Notes: generated from the sequence alone by a model not told the origin. A stretch of DNA of 64,000 nucleotides from Sphingomonas hominis (GCF_013328205.1 NZ_JABULH010000006.1:1-64000), one strand, 5' to 3'; shown: positions 51,960 through 60,695, counted from the stretch's first letter. A program made the numbers and translations.

Positions 51960-52748
51960 ATGGATACGAGCAAGCTGTTCCGGTTGGACGGGCGCGTCGC
52001 GCTGGTGACCGGGGGTAGCCGCGGGATCGGCAAGATGATCGCCGCGGGCTTCATCGCGCAGGGGGCGACCGTGTACGTGTCGAGCCGCAAGGCGCCGGCG
52101 TGCGACGAGACCGCGGCGGAACTGGGCGAGCGCTGCATCAGCCTGCCCGCCGACGTGTCGAGCGTGGAGGGCTGCCGCGCGCTGGCGGCGAAGCTCGCCG
52201 AGCGCGAGGAGCGGCTCGACATATTGGTCAACAATGCGGGTGCCGCCTGGGGGGCGCCGTTCACCGAGTTTCCCGAGAGCGGCTGGGACAAGGTGATGGA
52301 CCTGAACGTCAAGTCGCCGTTCTTCCTGACGCAGGCGCTTCACCCGCTGCTGAAAGCCGCCGCGCGGCGCGAGCAGCCGGCCAAGGTGATCAACATCACC
52401 TCGATCGACGGGCTACGGCTCAATCCGTGGGACACGTACAGCTATCACGCGTCCAAGTCGGCGCTGATCTACCTGACCAAGCGGATGGCGGCGGAATTGG
52501 TCAAGGACGCGATCAACGTCACGTCGATCGCGCCGGGCGCGTTCGCGAGCGAGATGAACCGCGCCGCGCGCGACCACGGTAATGAGGTCGCGAAGCGTAT
52601 CCCGGCGCAGCGGATCGGTGTGGAGGAAGACATGGCGGGCACCGCGATCTTCCTCGCCAGCCGCGCGGGCGATTACGTGATCGGTGATACGATCGCGGTT
52701 GATGGCGGTGTCGTCAACGCGAGCGTGGGGACGTCGATCGAGCCGTGA
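51960..52748 (+). CDS. SDR-family oxidoreductase, RhlG-like
   Basis: 262 residues. TGGSRGIGKMIAAGF binds the cofactor, VNNAGAAWGAPF follows, and the catalytic S-Y-K are in NITSIDGLRL and YSYHASKSALIYL. The order and DTYSYHASK resemble RhlG-type 3-ketoacyl reductases. It follows the acyl-CoA dehydrogenase, consistent with fatty-acyl metabolism. A family A repeat follows the stop. Confidence 0.92.
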   Translation: MDTSKLFRLDGRVALVTGGSRGIGKMIAAGFIAQGATVYVSSRKAPACDETAAELGERCISLPADVSSVEGCRALAAKLAEREERLDILVNNAGAAWGAPFTEFPESGWDKVMDLNVKSPFFLTQALHPLLKAAARREQPAKVINITSIDGLRLNPWDTYSYHASKSALIYLTKRMAAELVKDAINVTSIAPGAFASEMNRAARDHGNEVAKRIPAQRIGVEEDMAGTAIFLASRAGDYVIGDTIAVDGGVVNASVGTSIEP

Positions 52749-52770
52749 ATGGGTGGGGTTTGACTTTCAG

Positions 52771-52855
52771 GCCGCCCCGGACTTGATCCGGGGACCCGCT
52801 TATCCGTCAGGTAGGAAAAGGCAGCGGGATCCCGGATCAAGTCCGGGATGACGAT
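52771..52855. repeat. Family A palindromic element, copy 6
   Basis: Intact inverted pair: CCCCGGACTTGATCCGGGG and CCCGGATCAAGTCCGGG, 40 bp apart, between two convergent genes. Confidence 0.85.
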
Positions 52856-52889
52856 AAGTTAAAACAGTTGGAGGCCCTCCCACACTAAC

Positions 52890-53804
52890 TCACACAAACG
52901 GCAGGTTCGCCTCGCGTACCGCGGCGACGTAGCGCTGCATCGCGCCGGCGGCGGTGGGGGAGAGTTTGAGATAGGCGCGGCGCTTGTCGAACGGGTCGGC
53001 CTCGCGTTCGATCAGGCCGGCGTCGGTCAGCTTGGTGATCCAGCGCAGCGCGGTGGTCGGCGGAACCGCGGCGGCGATGCACAGGCTCGACACCGATACC
53101 TGCGCGCGTTCGAGCTGCGCGGCGAGCAGGTCGAGCAGCATGTCCCAGGCCGGGTCCTCGAACAATCCGCCCTCGAAGAAGCGGTCGCGCAGGCGGCGCG
53201 CGCGGATCACCTCGCGCACCTGCGCGGCGGTGACCTGAAAGTCGATCGCCGGTGGCGCGTAGCGCAGCGCCTGCTCCCGAGGCTGGCGCGCTTCGGTGGT
53301 GCTGCGATTGCTGAGCCGCGCCACGACCTCGGCGATGCGCGCCACCTCGGCGTTGAGGCGGGCGAGACGCGCGGATTCACTCTCCCGCACGCTGCGATCG
53401 TGCAGCGCATCGTCGAAGGAGCTCGCCTCCAAGAGCGCGCTCAGCCAGTCGGCCTCGGTCGGATCGCACAGGTGATAGAGCGTCGAACCAGTGCAGATCG
53501 CGGCGACGGCGTCGATCGATGCGGCATCCGACGAGACGATCAGCGGCCAGGCACGCTGCGCCGCCAGCGCTTCCACCTGTTCGAGCCGATCGAGCGCGGC
53601 CGAGTCAGCCACGTCGCAAACGACCACCAGCTTGCCGGTGAAATGCTCAAGCGTGTCGGGCAGCGCGGCACCTGACCCGGCCTGCTCCACCCTGCCGCCG
53701 AGCGCCGCGACCAGCTGCGCCGCATCGTCGTTGCGTGCGCCCAGCAGCATTGCGGTGAAGCGTTCGCGCATGATCGCGCCATATTCAGCCTGATAGGTCG
53801 CCAC
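52890..53804 (-). CDS. MarR-like transcriptional regulator with N-terminal receiver-like domain
   Basis: 304 residues with a GTG start and GGGAG upstream. The C-terminus (about 190-300) is a winged helix: LLDLLAAQLERAQVSVSSL, AVPPTTALRWITKLTDAGLI and DPFDKRRAYLKLSP, typical of MarR. The N-terminus (about 15-130) has alternating strands and helices like a receiver fold but no clear phosphorylated aspartate. Ligand and targets are unknown. An AT-rich palindrome 70 bp upstream may be its own operator. Confidence 0.82.
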   Translation of the reverse strand: MATYQAEYGAIMRERFTAMLLGARNDDAAQLVAALGGRVEQAGSGAALPDTLEHFTGKLVVVCDVADSAALDRLEQVEALAAQRAWPLIVSSDAASIDAVAAICTGSTLYHLCDPTEADWLSALLEASSFDDALHDRSVRESESARLARLNAEVARIAEVVARLSNRSTTEARQPREQALRYAPPAIDFQVTAAQVREVIRARRLRDRFFEGGLFEDPAWDMLLDLLAAQLERAQVSVSSLCIAAAVPPTTALRWITKLTDAGLIEREADPFDKRRAYLKLSPTAAGAMQRYVAAVREANLPFV

Positions 53805-53873
53805 CAGCCATCACTCCCGCCGTTGTCCGTGCCCCCACGAGCCAACTTGCATCAGTGATACTTACTATCTTTG

Positions 53874-53885
53874 TTGATTAATCAA
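53874..53885. promoter_or_regulatory. 12-bp AT-rich palindrome, possible MarR operator
   Basis: TTGATTAATCAA is a perfect palindrome in an AT-rich patch, overlapping the pntB stop and lying upstream of the MarR-like gene. Palindromes of this kind are used by winged-helix dimers. Confidence 0.5.
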
Positions 53886-55374
53886 GTGACTTAACGATCT
53901 CTTCGACCATCTTCTTGGCATCGGCGAGCAGCATCATCGTGTTGTCGCGGTAGAAGACGTCGTTGTCGACGCCGGCATAGCCGACGCCGCCCATGCTGCG
54001 CTTGATGAACAGCACCGTTTTCGCGCGCTCGACATCGAGCACGGGCATGCCGTAGATCGGCGAGGTCTTGTCGGTCTTGGCCGCCGGGTTGGTCACGTCG
54101 TTCGCGCCGATGACGAAGGCGACATCGGTCTGCGCAAATTCGGAGTTGATGTCCTCCAACTCGAACACTTCGTCATAGGGCACGTTTGCTTCGGCGAGCA
54201 GGACGTTCATGTGACCGGGCATGCGGCCCGCGACCGGATGTATGGCGTATTTGACGCGGACGCCGTGTTCCTTGAGCTTGTCGCCCATCTCACGCAGCGC
54301 GTGCTGCGCCTGCGCGACCGCCATGCCGTAGCCGGGGACGATGATGACCTGTTCGGCCTGGCTCATGAGGAAGGCGGCGTCCTCGGCCGAGCCGCGTTTC
54401 CATGGGCGGTCGACCTTGGCACCGCTCGCGCCCCCTGCGTCGGCGGTGGTGCCGAAGCCACCGGCAATGACGCTGATGAAGCTGCGGTTCATCGCGCGGC
54501 ACATGATGTAGGACAGGATCGCGCCCGAGCTGCCCACCAGCGCACCGGTGATGATCATCGCGGTGTTGTGAAGCGTGAAGCCCATCGCCGCCGCCGCCCA
54601 ACCCGAGTAGCTGTTGAGCATCGAGACGACGACCGGCATGTCCGCGCCGCCGATCGGCACGATCAGCAGGAAGCCGATCGCGAAGGACAGCAGCACCACG
54701 ATCCAGAAGTCGAACGGCGACTGCGTGTGCCAAAAACCGAAAGCGAAGAAGGCGATCATCAACCCGATACCGAGGTCGATCGGGTGACGCGCAGGCAAGA
54801 GGATCGGCGCGCCGCCCATGTTGCCGTTGAGCTTGAGGAACGCGATCACCGAGCCGGAAAAGGTGATGGCGCCGATCGCGACGCCGAGGATCATCTCGAT
54901 CCGGCTGACCGGGTGGATCGCCGCGAACGGCTGGCCGATCAGCGGGGTAACGACGTCGGCGATGCCGAAGGCGACCGGGTTGAGATAGGCGGCGACCGCG
55001 ACCAGTACCGCTGCCATGCCGACGAGTGAGTGGAAGGCAGCGACGAGCTGCGGCATTGCGGTCATCGCGATCCGGCGTGCGGTGATGATGCCGATCGCCG
55101 CGCCAACGCCGATCGCCGCGAGTATCTCGAACACCGCGGACTTGTCGACGCGCGACAGAATCGCGGCGTAATCGTCGGTCTCGACGATCAGCGACACGGT
55201 GGGAATGTGGGTGACCAGCGTCGTGACCACCGCCAGCCCCATGCCGATCATGCCGTAGCGGTTACCCTGCTGGCTGGTCGTCGGGCTGGATAAGCCGCGC
55301 AGCGCCAGGATGAAGCACACGCCCGAGACGAGGTAGGCGAGCGCCACCCAGGGATTGACCGCGACCTGTTCCAC
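53878..55374 (-). CDS. pntB: NAD(P) transhydrogenase beta subunit
   Basis: 498 residues. The first half carries about nine membrane helices; the second half is the NADP-binding domain III (VIIVPGYGMAVAQAQHAL, IHPVAGRMPGHMNVLLAEA, FVIGANDVTNPAAKT). The enzyme couples hydride transfer from NADH to NADP+ with proton flow. It is the last gene of the pnt operon, 56 bp after pntAB. Confidence 0.95.
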   Translation of the reverse strand: MEQVAVNPWVALAYLVSGVCFILALRGLSSPTTSQQGNRYGMIGMGLAVVTTLVTHIPTVSLIVETDDYAAILSRVDKSAVFEILAAIGVGAAIGIITARRIAMTAMPQLVAAFHSLVGMAAVLVAVAAYLNPVAFGIADVVTPLIGQPFAAIHPVSRIEMILGVAIGAITFSGSVIAFLKLNGNMGGAPILLPARHPIDLGIGLMIAFFAFGFWHTQSPFDFWIVVLLSFAIGFLLIVPIGGADMPVVVSMLNSYSGWAAAAMGFTLHNTAMIITGALVGSSGAILSYIMCRAMNRSFISVIAGGFGTTADAGGASGAKVDRPWKRGSAEDAAFLMSQAEQVIIVPGYGMAVAQAQHALREMGDKLKEHGVRVKYAIHPVAGRMPGHMNVLLAEANVPYDEVFELEDINSEFAQTDVAFVIGANDVTNPAAKTDKTSPIYGMPVLDVERAKTVLFIKRSMGGVGYAGVDNDVFYRDNTMMLLADAKKMVEEIVKSLD

Positions 55375-55430
55375 TTGATTGCTCCCCCGATTATTTCGTC
55401 ACTCTGCCCGCGTGCGCGGACGGTGCCGCG

Positions 55431-55730
55431 TCAGTGCTTGGCGGCTGCGGGCCGCTCCTTCTTCTTGTACATGGCGAGCATCCGGCTGGTGACCGCGAAG
55501 CCGCCGAAGATGTTGATGCTGGCGAGCACGACGCCGAGCAGCCCGAGCCACTTCGATCCGGTGCTGCCCACCGCCGCGCTGGCGATCAGCGCGCCGACGA
55601 TGATTACCGAGGAAATCGCGTTGGTCACCGCCATCAACGGCGTGTGTAGCGCGGGGGTGACCGACCAGACGACGTAATAGCCGACGAAACACGCCAGCAC
55701 GAAGATCGACAGGATCGCGACGAAGTCCAT
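55431..55730 (-). CDS. pntAB: NAD(P) transhydrogenase alpha subunit, membrane part
   Basis: 99 residues with three membrane helices: AILSIFVLACFVGYYVVW, TPLMAVTNAISSVIIVGALI and LLGVVLASINIFGGFAV. It is the separated C-terminal part of PntA, as usual in alphaproteobacteria. Its ATG directly follows the stop of the DUF559 frame. GGAG upstream lies between the ATG and the repeat cassette. Confidence 0.93.
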   Translation of the reverse strand: MDFVAILSIFVLACFVGYYVVWSVTPALHTPLMAVTNAISSVIIVGALIASAAVGSTGSKWLGLLGVVLASINIFGGFAVTSRMLAMYKKKERPAAAKH

Positions 55731-56093
55731 TCAAGCAGCTCCGGCTAGATCCTCCCCATGCCAGGCATGGGGAGGGGGACCGCCCGCAGGGCGGTGGAGG
55801 GGCGATGCGGTGCGCGCGACGGCGTCTGCGACCGCGTCTGGATCACGCAGCACGTCGGCGGCGGCAATGCGCAGGATGGTGAGGCCATTCGCCTGCAAGA
55901 CGGCGTCGCGACGTGCGTCCCGCAACGGGCGGTCGCCACGATCATGCGCCTCGCCGTCTACCTCGACGGCCAATCGGAACGCGGGACAGTAGAAGTCGAG
56001 AACGTATCCGGCGAACGGGTGCTGGCGGCGGAATTTCACGCCGGCGCTGCGGCGGCGCAGGCGCTGCCACAGCAGCACTTCGGGAAGGCTCAT
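55731..56093 (-). CDS. DUF559 endonuclease-like protein in a repeat-bounded cassette
   Basis: About 120 residues from ATG 56093. The DUF559 (Vsr-like PD-(D/E)XK) pattern is MSLPEVLLWQRLRRRSAG, KFRRQHPFAGYVLDFYCPA and LAVEVDGEAHDRGDRP, with D and E-V-D as likely catalytic residues. Its activity is unproven. The frame stays open through both flanking inverted repeats, so its C-terminus is encoded by the left repeat (SPLHRPAGGPPPHAWHGED) and a longer start within the right repeat is possible. It lies between pntAA and pntAB, where no gene is normally found. Confidence 0.78.
   Translation of the reverse strand: MSLPEVLLWQRLRRRSAGVKFRRQHPFAGYVLDFYCPAFRLAVEVDGEAHDRGDRPLRDARRDAVLQANGLTILRIAAADVLRDPDAVADAVARTASPLHRPAGGPPPHAWHGEDLAGAA
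55751..55803 (+). repeat. Left inverted repeat of the DUF559 cassette
   Basis: 53 bp with two hairpins: CCTCCCCATGC-CAG-GCATGGGGAGG and ACCGCCC-GCA-GGGCGGT. It matches the right repeat in inverted orientation at 47 of 53 positions. Confidence 0.88.
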
Positions 56094-56130
56094 TGATCGG
56101 CGCAGTTCTCGCGCCTGGCGGACGGGCGAT

Positions 56131-56183
56131 GCCCCTCCACCGTGCTGCGCACGGTCCCCCTCCCCATGCGGGGCATGGGGAGG
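56131..56183 (-). repeat. Right inverted repeat of the DUF559 cassette
   Basis: 53 bp. Read on the minus strand its second hairpin is ACCGTGC-GCA-GCACGGT, where both arms changed relative to the left copy so that pairing is kept. It ends 8 bp from the pntAA stop. Confidence 0.88.
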
Positions 56184-56191
56184 ATTGGGGG

Positions 56192-57313
56192 TCACGCTGA
56201 CAGCCTTGCGTTGACGATCTGGCCGCCGCGGGTCAGCCGGACCGCGTCGCCGATCTCATCATCGAGCACCGGGCGACCCTGTTCCTTGTCCCAGAAGGTC
56301 GACAGGAAATTGTACAGGTTGCGCGCGAACAGGGCCGAGGCGTCGGTGGCGAGGCGGCTGGCGACGTTGCGGTGGCCGATGATCCTGACGCCGTGACGCG
56401 TCACCACCTCACCCGCAACCGCGCCCTCAACGTTGCCGCCTTGTTCGACCGCCAAGTCGACCAGCACGCTGCCGGGCCGCATGGTGGCGAGCTGCGCGTC
56501 GCTGACGAGGCGCGGCGCGGGTCGGCCGGGGATCAGCGCGGTGGTGATGACGATGTCCTGTTTCGCAATATGCGCCGACACGAGCTCGGCCTGCGCGGCC
56601 TGGTATTCGGGGCTCATCTCGCCGGCGTAGCCGCCGCTGCCCTCGCCCTCGATGCCTTTCACGTTCTCGACGAAGATCGGCTTGGCGCCGAGCGACTGGA
56701 TCTGCTCGCGCGTGGCGGAGCGGACGTCGGTCGCCGACACCTGCGCGCCCAGCCGGCGGGCGGTGGCGATCGCCTGCAGCCCGGCGACGCCGACGCCCAT
56801 CACGAACACCTTGGCCGCGCTGACGGTGCCGGCTGCGGTCATCATCATCGGAAAGGCGCGGCCATATTCGGCGGCGGCGTCGAGCACCGCCTTGTAGCCG
56901 GCCAGGTTCGACTGCGACGACAATATGTCCATCGATTGCGCGCGCGTGATGCGCGGCATGAACTCCATCGCCAGTGCCTCGAACCCCGCATCGGCGTAGC
57001 TCTCGACCCGCGCGCGCTCGCCGAAGGGGTTGAGCCCGGCGACGATCCACGCACCGGGCGCCGCGCCCGCGATGGTGGCGACGTTGGGACCCTGTACGCC
57101 GAGCAGGATGTCGGCACCCGCGACGGTGGCGGTGCGATCGCCGACCTGCGCGCCGGCGGCGGCGTAATCGGCGTCGAAATAAGAGGCCCGGGCACCCGCC
57201 CCCGCCTCAACCGCGACCTCGGCCCCGAGCTGCGCGAACTTCTTCACCGTCTCCGGTGTCGCCGCCACGCGTCGCTCGCCGTCCGCCCCCTCTGCCAGGA
57301 CAGCGATCTTCAT
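56192..57313 (-). CDS. pntAA: NAD(P) transhydrogenase alpha subunit, NAD-binding part
   Basis: 373 residues. KIAVLAEGADGERRVAATPE, VFVMGVGVAGLQAIATARRL (NAD binding) and TRAQSMDILSSQSNLAGYKA match PntA domain I. It starts 4 bp after the stop of the small oxidase subunit gene. The DUF559 cassette sits between its stop and pntAB. Confidence 0.95.
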   Translation of the reverse strand: MKIAVLAEGADGERRVAATPETVKKFAQLGAEVAVEAGAGARASYFDADYAAAGAQVGDRTATVAGADILLGVQGPNVATIAGAAPGAWIVAGLNPFGERARVESYADAGFEALAMEFMPRITRAQSMDILSSQSNLAGYKAVLDAAAEYGRAFPMMMTAAGTVSAAKVFVMGVGVAGLQAIATARRLGAQVSATDVRSATREQIQSLGAKPIFVENVKGIEGEGSGGYAGEMSPEYQAAQAELVSAHIAKQDIVITTALIPGRPAPRLVSDAQLATMRPGSVLVDLAVEQGGNVEGAVAGEVVTRHGVRIIGHRNVASRLATDASALFARNLYNFLSTFWDKEQGRPVLDDEIGDAVRLTRGGQIVNARLSA

Positions 57314-57317
57314 CGCG

Positions 57318-57443
57318 TCAGGCGATCAGCCAGATGACGAAGAAAGCGATGATGGCGACCGCGACCGATCCCCACTTCATCATCGCGATCACGCGATCGT
57401 AGGTGGAGACGTGCGCCTTCAACTGCGATGGTTGGCCCTCCAT
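57318..57443 (-). CDS. aa3-type cytochrome oxidase subunit IV-like peptide
   Basis: 41 residues, reading MEGQPSQLKAHVSTYDRV, then one membrane helix (VAVAIIAFFVIWLIA). This is the bacterial CoxIV pattern (short soluble start, AHxxTYxxF-like motif, one helix). It precedes pntAA by 4 bp and GGAC lies before the ATG. In other alphaproteobacteria a similar peptide stands at this position. Confidence 0.8.
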   Translation of the reverse strand: MEGQPSQLKAHVSTYDRVIAMMKWGSVAVAIIAFFVIWLIA

Positions 57444-57593
57444 GATGGTCCTCTCGTTTCGTCGTTTCGGGTGCGACCCTATGCACGCGTGGCCGCGCTG
57501 GCAACGGCCGATATGCGACGAACGGCATGTCCTTCGTTGGGACGGTTTAAGCTCGGCTTTACTCCATTACGCTATTTACAGGCCGGTGAATCG

Positions 57594-59027
57594 ATGTGGG
57601 ACGCCGGAATGACGCGCAACGGACAACGGTTGCTGATGCTGATCGACGAGGAACCGGCGCAGCGGCGGCTGGTGGCGGCGCTCGCCGCGCGCGGCGGGTG
57701 GCGCACGCTGTTCGCCAACGACGGCGAGATGGCGCTGGCGATGCTGGGCACGCACGAGGGGATGCAGCTAGACGCGATCCTGCTCGATCATTGGTCGGAC
57801 CACGCCGCCGCGGCCAAGCTGATCGCCGAGCTGCGCGCCAATCGCCCGTCGCTGCCGATCCTGATGCTGACCGCGAACGGATCGGTCGCGCACGCGGTGT
57901 CGGCGATGCGCGCGGGCGCGACCGATTTCCTGGTCAAGCCGTTGGCACCCGAACGCTTGCTCCAGGCGCTGGAGGCGGCGGTGGCCGGCAGTGCGGCGGG
58001 CGAGTTGCGCCCGTTGACCGAGAAGATCCCGGCGCTGCTCGGCTTCGACGAGATCGTCGGCTCCGCGCCCGAGTTCCGCGCCGCGCTGGCGATCGCGGCC
58101 AAGGCCGCGCGCGCGCGCGTCTGCGTGCTGATCGAGGGCGAGCCGGGCGTCGGCAAGGAAGTGGTGGCGGAGGCGATCCACAATGCCTCCCCGCGCGCGC
58201 GCACGCAGATGGTGACGATCGACTGCGGCGCGCTGCCCGCCAACCAGATCGAGAGCGAGCTGTTCGGGCACGAGAAAGGCGCGTTCACCGGCGCGTTCGA
58301 GCGCAAGATCGGCCGCCTGGTCGAAGCAGACGGCGGCACCGTGTTCCTCGATCACGTCGATGCGATCCCGCTCGACGCGCAGGCGAAACTGCTGCGCGTG
58401 CTGGAAACCGGCGAGGTTCAGCCGATCGGCGCGCGCCACCCGCGCGACGTCGACGTGCGCGTCATCGCGGCGAGCGACAAGAATTTGGCCGAAGAGGTCG
58501 AAGGCGAACGGATGCGCGAGGACCTGTTCTACCGGTTGAACGCGGTGCAGGTGGCGATCCCGCCGTTGCGCGCGCGCGCCGGCGACATTCCGGCATTGTC
58601 GCGCCACCTGCTGGCGCGGATCGCGAGCCAGCCGGGATTGCGCGAACTGGGGATCACCGACGAGGCGCTGGCACTGCTGGTCGATTACAGCTGGCCGGGG
58701 AACGTCCGGCAGTTGCAGGACGCGTTGTTCCGCGCCGCGGTGCTGTGCGAGGGCGACGCGCTGACCCGCGCCGACTTCCCGCAGATCGCGCAGCAGCGCG
58801 GACGGCCGACGCGCGGCGCCGCGGCGCCGATGACGCAGTCGGGTGGGGTGACCTTGTTCCTGGCCGACGGCAATCTGCGCCCGTTGGAGCAGATCGAGGC
58901 CGACGTGATCCGGCTGGCGATCGGTCACTATCGCGGGCGAATGACCGAGGTCGCGCGGCGGTTGGGCATCGGGCGGTCGACCTTGTACCGCAAGCTGAGC
59001 GAATTGGGGATCGACAGCGCGGCTTGA
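57594..59027 (+). CDS. Sigma-54-dependent response regulator (NtrC type)
   Basis: About 477 residues. The receiver (about 5-125) has the acidic pair in LIDEEPAQ, the phosphoacceptor in AILLDHW, T in MLTANG and K in FLVKPLAP. The AAA+ domain has Walker A GEPGVGKE, the sigma-54 loop GAFTGA and Walker B GGTVFLDHVD. The C-terminus is a Fis-type HTH (MTEVARRLGIGRSTLYRKL). GGTGA precedes the ATG; a start at 57609 is also possible. No kinase gene is adjacent, so it is an orphan. The intact GAFTGA means it can activate sigma-54 promoters. Confidence 0.92.
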   Translation: MWDAGMTRNGQRLLMLIDEEPAQRRLVAALAARGGWRTLFANDGEMALAMLGTHEGMQLDAILLDHWSDHAAAAKLIAELRANRPSLPILMLTANGSVAHAVSAMRAGATDFLVKPLAPERLLQALEAAVAGSAAGELRPLTEKIPALLGFDEIVGSAPEFRAALAIAAKAARARVCVLIEGEPGVGKEVVAEAIHNASPRARTQMVTIDCGALPANQIESELFGHEKGAFTGAFERKIGRLVEADGGTVFLDHVDAIPLDAQAKLLRVLETGEVQPIGARHPRDVDVRVIAASDKNLAEEVEGERMREDLFYRLNAVQVAIPPLRARAGDIPALSRHLLARIASQPGLRELGITDEALALLVDYSWPGNVRQLQDALFRAAVLCEGDALTRADFPQIAQQRGRPTRGAAAPMTQSGGVTLFLADGNLRPLEQIEADVIRLAIGHYRGRMTEVARRLGIGRSTLYRKLSELGIDSAA

Positions 59028-59057
59028 GCCGCGGGCCGCGGCTGCTAGGCTGGCGGC

Positions 59058-59798
59058 ATGGCGCGACATATCCTTATCACCGGCGCAGGCTCGGGCATCG
59101 GGCTCGCGTGCGCGCAGCATCTGGCGGTGCAGGGTGCGGAGCGGCTGGTGCTGGTCGACCGCGACGCCGATGCGCTGTCGCGGGTCGAACTGCCGGTCTC
59201 GGTCGACCGCGTGATCGGCGACGTGCGCGACGCGGCATTGTGGGACGATCTGGCACCGCTGCTCGCCGGGATCGACGCGGCGGTGGTGAATGCGGGCGTG
59301 GCAGGAGCGGGCGCGATCGCGGACATGTCGCTGTCCGAGTGGCAGCGTATCATCTCGATCAATCTCGACGGCGCGTTCCTGACCTTGCGCGCGGCGATGC
59401 GCGCGATGAAGGACACGGGCGGCGCGATCGTGGCGACGAGTTCGGCGGCGGGGATCAAGCCGGAGGTGGGCGTCGCCGCCTATGGAGCGTCAAAGGCGGC
59501 GCTGCTCCACCTGGTCAAGGTGGCGGCAAAGGAAGGCGCGGCGGATCGCATCCGCGTCAACGCGGTCGCGCCCGCAGGCGTCGAGACACCGGTGTGGGAC
59601 ACGGTGCCGATGTTCGCGAGCCGCGCCGCCGAGATCGGGCGCGATGCGGCGTTCGCGGAGCTGGCAGCGATGGCGACGCCGCTGGGGCGCTACGCCAAGC
59701 CGGAGGAGATTGCAGCGCAGGTGGCGTTCCTGCTGTCCGACGCCGCGGCGCTGATTACCGGCGCGACGTTGGTCTGCGACGGCGGCTACACGCTGTAG
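59058..59798 (+). CDS. SDR-family oxidoreductase
   Basis: 246 residues. TGAGSGIGLACAQHL binds the cofactor and VNAGVAGAG follows. The catalytic residues are in ATSSAAGIKP and AAYGASKAALLHL. ALITGATLVCDGGYTL is a typical SDR end. The substrate is unknown. It starts 30 bp after the response regulator and may be co-transcribed. Confidence 0.92.
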   Translation: MARHILITGAGSGIGLACAQHLAVQGAERLVLVDRDADALSRVELPVSVDRVIGDVRDAALWDDLAPLLAGIDAAVVNAGVAGAGAIADMSLSEWQRIISINLDGAFLTLRAAMRAMKDTGGAIVATSSAAGIKPEVGVAAYGASKAALLHLVKVAAKEGAADRIRVNAVAPAGVETPVWDTVPMFASRAAEIGRDAAFAELAAMATPLGRYAKPEEIAAQVAFLLSDAAALITGATLVCDGGYTL

Positions 59799-59810
59799 CC
59801 GCGGACACGT

Positions 59811-60695
59811 TCACCACAGCACGCCCTTGACCGGTTGCATCGGGTCGGGCGCCTTGTCGCCGATCGATTGCAGCAGGTCGATCTCGATCGTGCGGCACAT
59901 GCCGGTCAGCGGCACGTCGTGGACGGTGTTGGCGAACGGATCGACCAGATCCTCACCGATCGCGAGCACCGCCAGGAACATGAGGCTGGCGACCGTGGAG
60001 CCGAGCGGGGTCGCGTAGCCGAGCGTTTCGACCAGGCCGATCGGCAACAGCACCGAGAATATATGCGTGAACAGCGTCGGCAGAAAGCGATATTGGTTGG
60101 GCAGCGGCGTGTTCTTGATCCGCTCCATGCCGCCCTGCGCGTTGGCGATGTCGACCAGCACCGCCTCCATCTGCGTCTGCTGGATGGTGTCGATCCAGCC
60201 GTTTCGGCGCGCAATCTCGATCCGGCGGCCGGTGCCGTCGAGCAGGCCGTTGGCGACGTTGGTGCGCTCCAGCGAGGGATGTGCTTCGTCGGCCGAGAGG
60301 TATTTCAGCACCTCGTCGTCGACCTTCTGCTTGCGGAGTTGGCAGCGCAGCGCGTTGACGTAGGCGATCTGGCGCAACACGATCGTGCGGACCATGTCGC
60401 GCGCTTCCGGCTCGGGCAGGAAGTTGCGCGCGGCGCGGGCGATGTTGCGCGACGCGTTGATCATTGCACCCCAGAGCGTCCGCGCTTCCCACCAGCGGTC
60501 GTAGGCCGAGTTGACGCGGAACCCGAGAAACAGCGCGAGCACCGAGCCGAACAGCGTCAACGGCAGCGACGGCGCGCGGAACGGAAAGCGCATGTAGATG
60601 ATCGTGACGATCACGTCCCAGACGAACAGGACGGTGAGAGGCTTCCAGACCTCGAAGAAGATCTGCTTGGCGCGGGGTACGGAGGTGACGATCAT
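59811..60695 (-). CDS. Bestrophin-family ion channel-like protein
   Basis: 294 residues. Motifs FRVNSAYDRWWEARTLWGAM, WKPLTVLFVWDVIVTIIY and a late EDLVDPFANTVHDVPL are typical of bacterial bestrophin (UPF0187) proteins, with about four membrane helices. Bacterial members conduct cations. It is convergent with the SDR gene and 12 bp from its stop. Confidence 0.9.
   Translation of the reverse strand: MIVTSVPRAKQIFFEVWKPLTVLFVWDVIVTIIYMRFPFRAPSLPLTLFGSVLALFLGFRVNSAYDRWWEARTLWGAMINASRNIARAARNFLPEPEARDMVRTIVLRQIAYVNALRCQLRKQKVDDEVLKYLSADEAHPSLERTNVANGLLDGTGRRIEIARRNGWIDTIQQTQMEAVLVDIANAQGGMERIKNTPLPNQYRFLPTLFTHIFSVLLPIGLVETLGYATPLGSTVASLMFLAVLAIGEDLVDPFANTVHDVPLTGMCRTIEIDLLQSIGDKAPDPMQPVKGVLW

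Noticed and set aside
53878-53896. TTAA-N9-TTAA as a CtrA site near pntB
   Set aside because: CtrA needs a 7-bp spacer; the site is also inside the coding end of pntB.
57596-59830. A 744-codon open frame over the response regulator and SDR genes
   Set aside because: Composition is arginine/glycine-rich without motifs; the real genes in the other frames carry full domains.
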